Source: Pseudomonas farris
GTDB lineage: Bacteria > Pseudomonadota > Gammaproteobacteria > Pseudomonadales > Pseudomonadaceae
Length of the DNA: 64,000 nucleotides
Direction of reading: 5' to 3'
NCBI RefSeq assembly: GCF_019145235.1
Contig: NZ_JAHSTV010000003.1
Location: forward strand, 558,001-622,000
Shown here: positions 59,423 through 64,000 of the stretch, one piece after another
Layout: the number at the start of each line of letters is the position of its first letter
Numbering within the stretch: the first letter of the stretch is position 1
The notes under the pieces: generated by a model
The model's database searches: none
Seen by the model: the letters and a program-made list of their open reading frames with translations, nothing else
What the model was told of the DNA's origin: nothing
Position numbers and translations under genes: made by a program

Positions 59423-59435
59423 TCACCGATTAAAT

Positions 59436-59524
59436 GTGGGAGCGGGCTTGCTCGCGAAAGCGGTATGCCAGTCGACATCATCGTTGACTGACACGCCGCT
59501 TTTCGCGAGCAAGCCCGCTCCCAC
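59436..59524. repeat. REP pair (GTGGGAGCGGG class)
   Basis: Inverted pair around a GTCGACATCATCGTTGACTG centre, between the convergent MFS and adenine-deaminase genes. Confidence 0.9.
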
Positions 59525-59543
59525 ATGGGTTGTGCGGTAAACC

Positions 59544-60530
<987 letters not shown>

Positions 60531-60578
60531 CTACAGATGCCCGCAGAAACAATGAGCAAAACCTGACCAGCCGGTTCA

Positions 60579-61544
60579 TTACACGGCTTCCTGTTCCCGT
60601 CGATAGGCGTAGGTATCGGCGAAACGCGACAGCAGGAATTCGGCGCAGGTGGTGGCCGGATACTTCGCCGGATGCCGTTCGTCCTGGCAACCGGGCAGGC
60701 ATTCGATGGGCGTGTCGGGATGCGGTTCGGCAAAGAACGGCATCGAGTACCGATCCACCCCCAGCGGGCTGATCACCCGGTGCGGCGTCGACAGGTAACG
60801 GTCGTTACTCCAGCGCGCCATCATGTCGCCGAGATTCACCACGAAGGTGCCTTCTATCGGCGGCGCATCGATCCATTCGCCCTGTACGTTGCGCACTTGC
60901 AGACCGCCAGCGGCATCCTGGTAGAGCAGGGTGATGCAGCCGTAATCGGTGTGAGCGCCGGCACCTTGCTGATCTTCGGTGCTGGCAGTGTGGCGCGGCG
61001 GGTAGTGAATCATCCGCAGCACGCTGACCGGTTCGTTGAAACGTGTATCGAAGAAATCGCGCTCGATGCCCAGCGCCAGGGTCATGGCCCGCAACAGGGT
61101 TTGAGCGAGCGCCTGCATGTCGACGTAGTGTTGCTCCATCAGCGATTCCCAACCGGGCATCGACGGATGACGGTTGGGGCCGCGCAAAGGTTTTTCCGCA
61201 ATAACCTCGGGATGATCGGCCGGCAGGTGCAGCCCCATGTCGAAGGTTTCTTTCAGATCGCTGGGTTTGCTCGGGTCGAGTTGTTCGGTGGCGATGGCGC
61301 CATAGCCGCGGTGGTGGCGGGTCTGGGTGATGTCGATCTTGAGTTTTTCAGCGGCAGGCAGGGCGAAGAAGCGTTGGGCATGGTCGAGCACGGCATCGAT
61401 ACGCGACGGGGCGATCGGGTGGCCCTTGATATAGAAAAAGCCCCATTCGCGGCAGGCATGGTCGATTTGTGTGGCGATCGATTGCCAGGCGTTTTGATCA
61501 GCGCTGTAGAGCGGGCTGATGTCGATGATCGGGAGTTGGTTCAT
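60579..61544 (-). CDS. Isopenicillin-N-synthase-like 2-oxoglutarate/Fe(II) oxygenase
   Basis: A 321-aa non-heme iron oxygenase from MNQLPIIDISPLYSADQNAW, with AGGA upstream. The DIOX_N domain (HACREWGFFYIKGHPI) is followed by the 2OG-Fe(II) core. The HxD pair is GAGAHTDYGCITLL, the distal His is in STPHRV, and the 2OG-binding Arg is in RYSMPFF. Family members act on small acids, amino acids or nucleobases. Linked to the adenine-deaminase and BMP genes on the same strand, it may modify a purine-derived compound; this is inference. Confidence 0.88.
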   Translation of the reverse strand: MNQLPIIDISPLYSADQNAWQSIATQIDHACREWGFFYIKGHPIAPSRIDAVLDHAQRFFALPAAEKLKIDITQTRHHRGYGAIATEQLDPSKPSDLKETFDMGLHLPADHPEVIAEKPLRGPNRHPSMPGWESLMEQHYVDMQALAQTLLRAMTLALGIERDFFDTRFNEPVSVLRMIHYPPRHTASTEDQQGAGAHTDYGCITLLYQDAAGGLQVRNVQGEWIDAPPIEGTFVVNLGDMMARWSNDRYLSTPHRVISPLGVDRYSMPFFAEPHPDTPIECLPGCQDERHPAKYPATTCAEFLLSRFADTYAYRREQEAV

Positions 61545-61603
61545 GCGCAGTCCTGATAAATGCGATGTCTGAAACACAACCCAGCACACACCATAAATCC
61601 AGT

Positions 61604-61691
61604 GTGGGAGCGGGCTTGCTCGCGAAAGCGATGTGCCAGTCGATATCAATGTTGCATGACACACCGCTTTCGCGAGCAAGCCCGCTCCCAC
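61604..61691. repeat. REP pair (GTGGGAGCGGG class)
   Basis: Inverted pair between the oxygenase and BMP-protein genes. Together with the 169-nt gap it may separate their transcripts. Confidence 0.9.
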
Positions 61692-61712
61692 AGGGTTTCG
61701 TGTCTGCCTAAG

Positions 61713-62795
61713 TCACTTCGGTATCTCGGCCTTCATGCCTTCGACGTAATAGTTCATCGACGCCAGTTCCGCATTGGTTGCCGTCGCACCCGCCGGAATT
61801 TTCTCCACGCCGGCCTGGTCCTTGATCGGCCCGGTGAACGGATGCAACGCACCGCTCTTGATGTCGGCGATGATCTGCTCGGCTTCGGTTTTCACCGCGG
61901 CCGGTACCAGGTCGCTGATCGGCAGCTCAACCGTGCCTTCCTTCAGACCGCCCCAATAATCCTGGGATTTCCATGTGTGGTCGAGCACGCTTTGGGTCGC
62001 CTGAATGTAGTGCGGTCCCCAGTCGTTGACGATAGACGTCAGCACCGCTTTCGGCCCGAAATGCGCCATGTCCGACGCATAACCGACGGCGTACACGCCA
62101 CGCCGTTCGGCCGCCTGGATCGGTGCCGGGCTGTCGGTGTGCTGGAACACCACGTCCACGCCCTGATCGATCAACGCATTGGCGGCGTCGGCTTCTTTAC
62201 CCGGATCGAACCAGGAATTGACCCACACCACTTTGATCTCGGTGCCAGGGTTGTACTTGTTCAGGGCTAGCTGGATAGCGTTGATGTCGCGGATGACTTC
62301 CGGAATCGGGAACGAGGCGACGTAGCCGACTTTCTTGGTCTTGGTCATCTTCGCCGCGAGGAAACCGCCGACGTAGCGGCCCTCGTAAGTGCGCACCAGG
62401 TAAGTGCCAAGGTTCTTGTCTTGTTTATAGCCGGTGGCGTGTTCGAAGGTCACCTTGGGAAATTGCTTGGCAACTTTCAGGGTCGGGTTCATGTAGCCAA
62501 AGGATGTGGTGAAAATCAGGTCGTACTTGTCCTTGGCCATGTTGCGGATCACCCGCTCGGCATCGGCGCCCTCGGCGACGTTCTCCACGTAGTTGGTGGT
62601 GATTTGCTCACCGAACTTCTCAGCCAGCGCCTTGCGTCCCTGTTCATGCTGATACGTCCAGCCGTGGTCACCGATCGGACCGATATAGACGAAGCCGACT
62701 TTCAGCGGGTCGGCAGCACTGGCGGTCAGGCTGGCGCTCAGACCGATGGCTGCGGCGACAGCGCAAAGCAGCTGCTTCAACGGACGTTTATGCAT
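61713..62795 (-). CDS. BMP-family ABC transporter substrate-binding protein
   Basis: A 360-aa periplasmic protein from MHKRPLKQLLCAVAAAIGLS; GGAG lies eight bases upstream, within codons of a longer frame, so this ATG is preferred. Signal peptide cleaves near SASA-ADPL. The Bmp domain has VGFVYIGPIGDHGWTYQHEQ, TTSFGYMNPTL and QHTDSPAPIQAAERRG. BMP proteins bind nucleosides or purine-like compounds. No permease or ATPase gene is in the window beside it, so those are elsewhere. Clustering with adenine deaminase suggests purine uptake. Confidence 0.9.
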   Translation of the reverse strand: MHKRPLKQLLCAVAAAIGLSASLTASAADPLKVGFVYIGPIGDHGWTYQHEQGRKALAEKFGEQITTNYVENVAEGADAERVIRNMAKDKYDLIFTTSFGYMNPTLKVAKQFPKVTFEHATGYKQDKNLGTYLVRTYEGRYVGGFLAAKMTKTKKVGYVASFPIPEVIRDINAIQLALNKYNPGTEIKVVWVNSWFDPGKEADAANALIDQGVDVVFQHTDSPAPIQAAERRGVYAVGYASDMAHFGPKAVLTSIVNDWGPHYIQATQSVLDHTWKSQDYWGGLKEGTVELPISDLVPAAVKTEAEQIIADIKSGALHPFTGPIKDQAGVEKIPAGATATNAELASMNYYVEGMKAEIPK

Positions 62796-62888
62796 GAACT
62801 GGAACTCCATTTTGTTGTGAGATGGAGGAGGGCAATGCAAATTGCTGACCAACAGGACAACAAATGGATCGAAATCGCGTAACGGCCA

Positions 62889-62951
62889 TCGCGGGCAAGC
62901 CTGCTCCCACATGACCTGCGCAAATCCTGTGGGAGCGGGCTTGCCCGCGAA
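62889..62951. repeat. REP pair, outward-facing (GGGCTTGCCCGCG variant)
   Basis: TCGCGGGCAAGCCTGCTCCC and GGGAGCGGGCTTGCCCGCGA face outward, with a short centre, in the 297-nt gap before the antiporter gene. Confidence 0.85.
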
Positions 62952-63092
62952 GAGACCCGTAAGGCCGATAAAAGTGCATGGCCAAGCGCAACTGCCATCC
63001 ACTGGTGCGCTAAGGTGTAACGAAACGTTGGCGCCGCCCCGCAGTCAGTAGCTAATCACGCCGATTTCGCTCAGTTCGGCAAAAGGCCCGCG

Positions 63093-64000
63093 ATGCTCAC
63101 ACTCATCAAGCAAGAAAAGTTTCTACTGCTGGCCCTGATCGCCGCCTTCGTCGCCTACCCGATGGAGCACTGGCTGCTGCACAGCGGCCAGACCATCGCC
63201 CTGACCGCCGGCCTGGTGCTGATCGCGTTCATCGTCGCCGCCTCGATGCGCGTTGCCCATCACGCGGAACTGCTCGCTGAAAAAGTCGGCGATCCCTACG
63301 GCACGATGATCCTGACCTTGGCAGCGGTGTTGGTGGAAGTGGTGATCCTGGCGATCATGATGAGCAACGAAGCCTCAAAAACACTGGTTCGCGACACGAT
63401 TTATTCAGCGGTGATGCTCGACATCAACGGCATTCTCGGCCTGGCCGCGTTAATGGGCGGGCTCAAGCATGGCGAACAGTCTTACAACGACGACTCGGCG
63501 CGCAGCTACAGCGTGATGATCCTCACCGCCATGGGCGTTTCGATGGTGGTGCCGGAGTTCATTCCCGAGGCCAACTGGAAACTCTATTCAGCCTTCACCA
63601 TCGGCGCGATGGTCGTGCTCTACGCCTTGTTCCTGCGCATGCAGGTCGGGCCTCATAGCTATTTTTTCAGCTACAGCTACCCGGAGAAACGTCGCAAGAA
63701 AGACCCCGTTGAAAACGAGCCCGCTCCCGTCAGTCTGACGCTCTCCATCGGTACGTTGATCTTCGGCGTGGTGGTGATCGGCGCATTGGCCGAGGTGATG
63801 TCCAAGACCCTCGATCTGGGCCTGGAAGGAACCGGAGCTCCGCCAGTGATTACGGCGATTCTGGTGGCGGCAATTTCCGCTGCGCCGGAGATTCTGACTG
63901 CGTTACGGGCGGCACTGGCCAATCGCATGCAGTCGGTGGTCAACATCGCCATGGGCGCGTCGCTGTCGACGGTGATTCTGACGGTGCCGGTGATGGAAGC
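63093..64000 (+). CDS. Ca2+/H+ antiporter (ChaA/Y4hA-like), C-terminus beyond the window
   Basis: The first 302 codons of a CaCA-superfamily antiporter, starting at MLTLIKQEKFLLLALIAAFV with AAAAGG upstream. The visible part has about nine helices. The first alpha-repeat reads TMILTLAAVLVEVVILAIMM, and part of the second is AAISAAPEILTALRAALANRM then QSVVNIAMGASLSTVILTVP, where Glu in APEIL is the cation-binding residue. It should exchange Ca2+ (or Na+/K+) for protons across the inner membrane. It is divergent from the BMP gene. Confidence 0.88.
   Translation, partial: MLTLIKQEKFLLLALIAAFVAYPMEHWLLHSGQTIALTAGLVLIAFIVAASMRVAHHAELLAEKVGDPYGTMILTLAAVLVEVVILAIMMSNEASKTLVRDTIYSAVMLDINGILGLAALMGGLKHGEQSYNDDSARSYSVMILTAMGVSMVVPEFIPEANWKLYSAFTIGAMVVLYALFLRMQVGPHSYFFSYSYPEKRRKKDPVENEPAPVSLTLSIGTLIFGVVVIGALAEVMSKTLDLGLEGTGAPPVITAILVAAISAAPEILTALRAALANRMQSVVNIAMGASLSTVILTVPVME

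Noticed and set aside
61545..61691. N-terminal extension of the oxygenase through the REP pair
   Set aside because: Begins with the same REP-encoded MGAGLLAK peptide; the DIOX_N domain starts at the ATG 61544 with AGGA upstream.

Overview
The window is chromosomal DNA of a Pseudomonas, most likely of the P. fluorescens group. Three things support this: GC-rich codon use; many copies of the REP sequence GTGGGAGCGGGCTTGCTCGC arranged as inverted pairs between genes; and Pseudomonas gene orders such as dsbD-aroQ-accB-accC-prmA-dusB-fis, ctpL-gcbA, pprA/fppA/pprB-tad, and copA-cueR. No rRNA, tRNA, CRISPR array, prophage or transposase was seen. The fis gene (left edge) and a Ca2+/H+ antiporter gene (right edge) are cut by the window.

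Layout. 1-13 kb (minus strand): fis, dusB, a zinc-ribbon membrane protein, prmA, accC/accB (biotin carboxylase and carrier), aroQ, dsbD, a small toxin/immunity cassette, the chemoreceptor ctpL with a putative Pho box, and the diguanylate cyclase gcbA. 13-20 kb (plus): a DUF2333 protein, a Nudix hydrolase, a SUI1/YciH factor, arginine decarboxylase speA, then an orphan T6SS pair (short VgrG plus DUF4123 adaptor). 20-24 kb: a MATE exporter, a small membrane protein, a MazG-like pyrophosphatase, cmoM and two DUF4136 lipoproteins. 24.6-38.9 kb: a rearranged Tad/Flp pilus region with its Ppr regulators (tadG-like, pprA, tadE-like, fppA, pprB, tadC, tadB, tadA, tadZ, rcpC, flp, and a receiver-only protein). 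It is interrupted by a dispersed repeat and a DUF6124 gene with a structured leader.

38.9-44.5 kb: a MaoC hydratase, a large FabG-type reductase and a thiolase (fatty-acyl or beta-oxidation-like chemistry), a BASS transporter and an AraC regulator. 44.6-49.4 kb: a dCache chemoreceptor, a RIO-type kinase and an MFS carrier. 49.4-53.2 kb: copper homeostasis (cueR, copA, a secreted protein, copZ) with two CueR-type operators. 53-59.4 kb: a Bcr/CflA exporter, a 56-aa protein, an MDR oxidoreductase divergent from a LysR regulator, an ArsR regulator and an MFS carrier. 59.5-64 kb: purine use (adenine deaminase, a 2OG/Fe(II)-type oxygenase, a BMP-family binding protein) and a partial cation antiporter.

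The most notable points are these. (1) The toxin/immunity cassette lies between the living ctpL 3' end and a second, diverged, in-frame copy of that 3' end. (2) The Tad operon has no RcpA secretin; in its place is a 23-codon ORF with a ribosome binding site and a stop overlapping the tadZ start, like a deletion scar. (3) A perfect 18-bp palindrome lies in the flp promoter. (4) A multi-hairpin leader precedes the DUF6124 gene.
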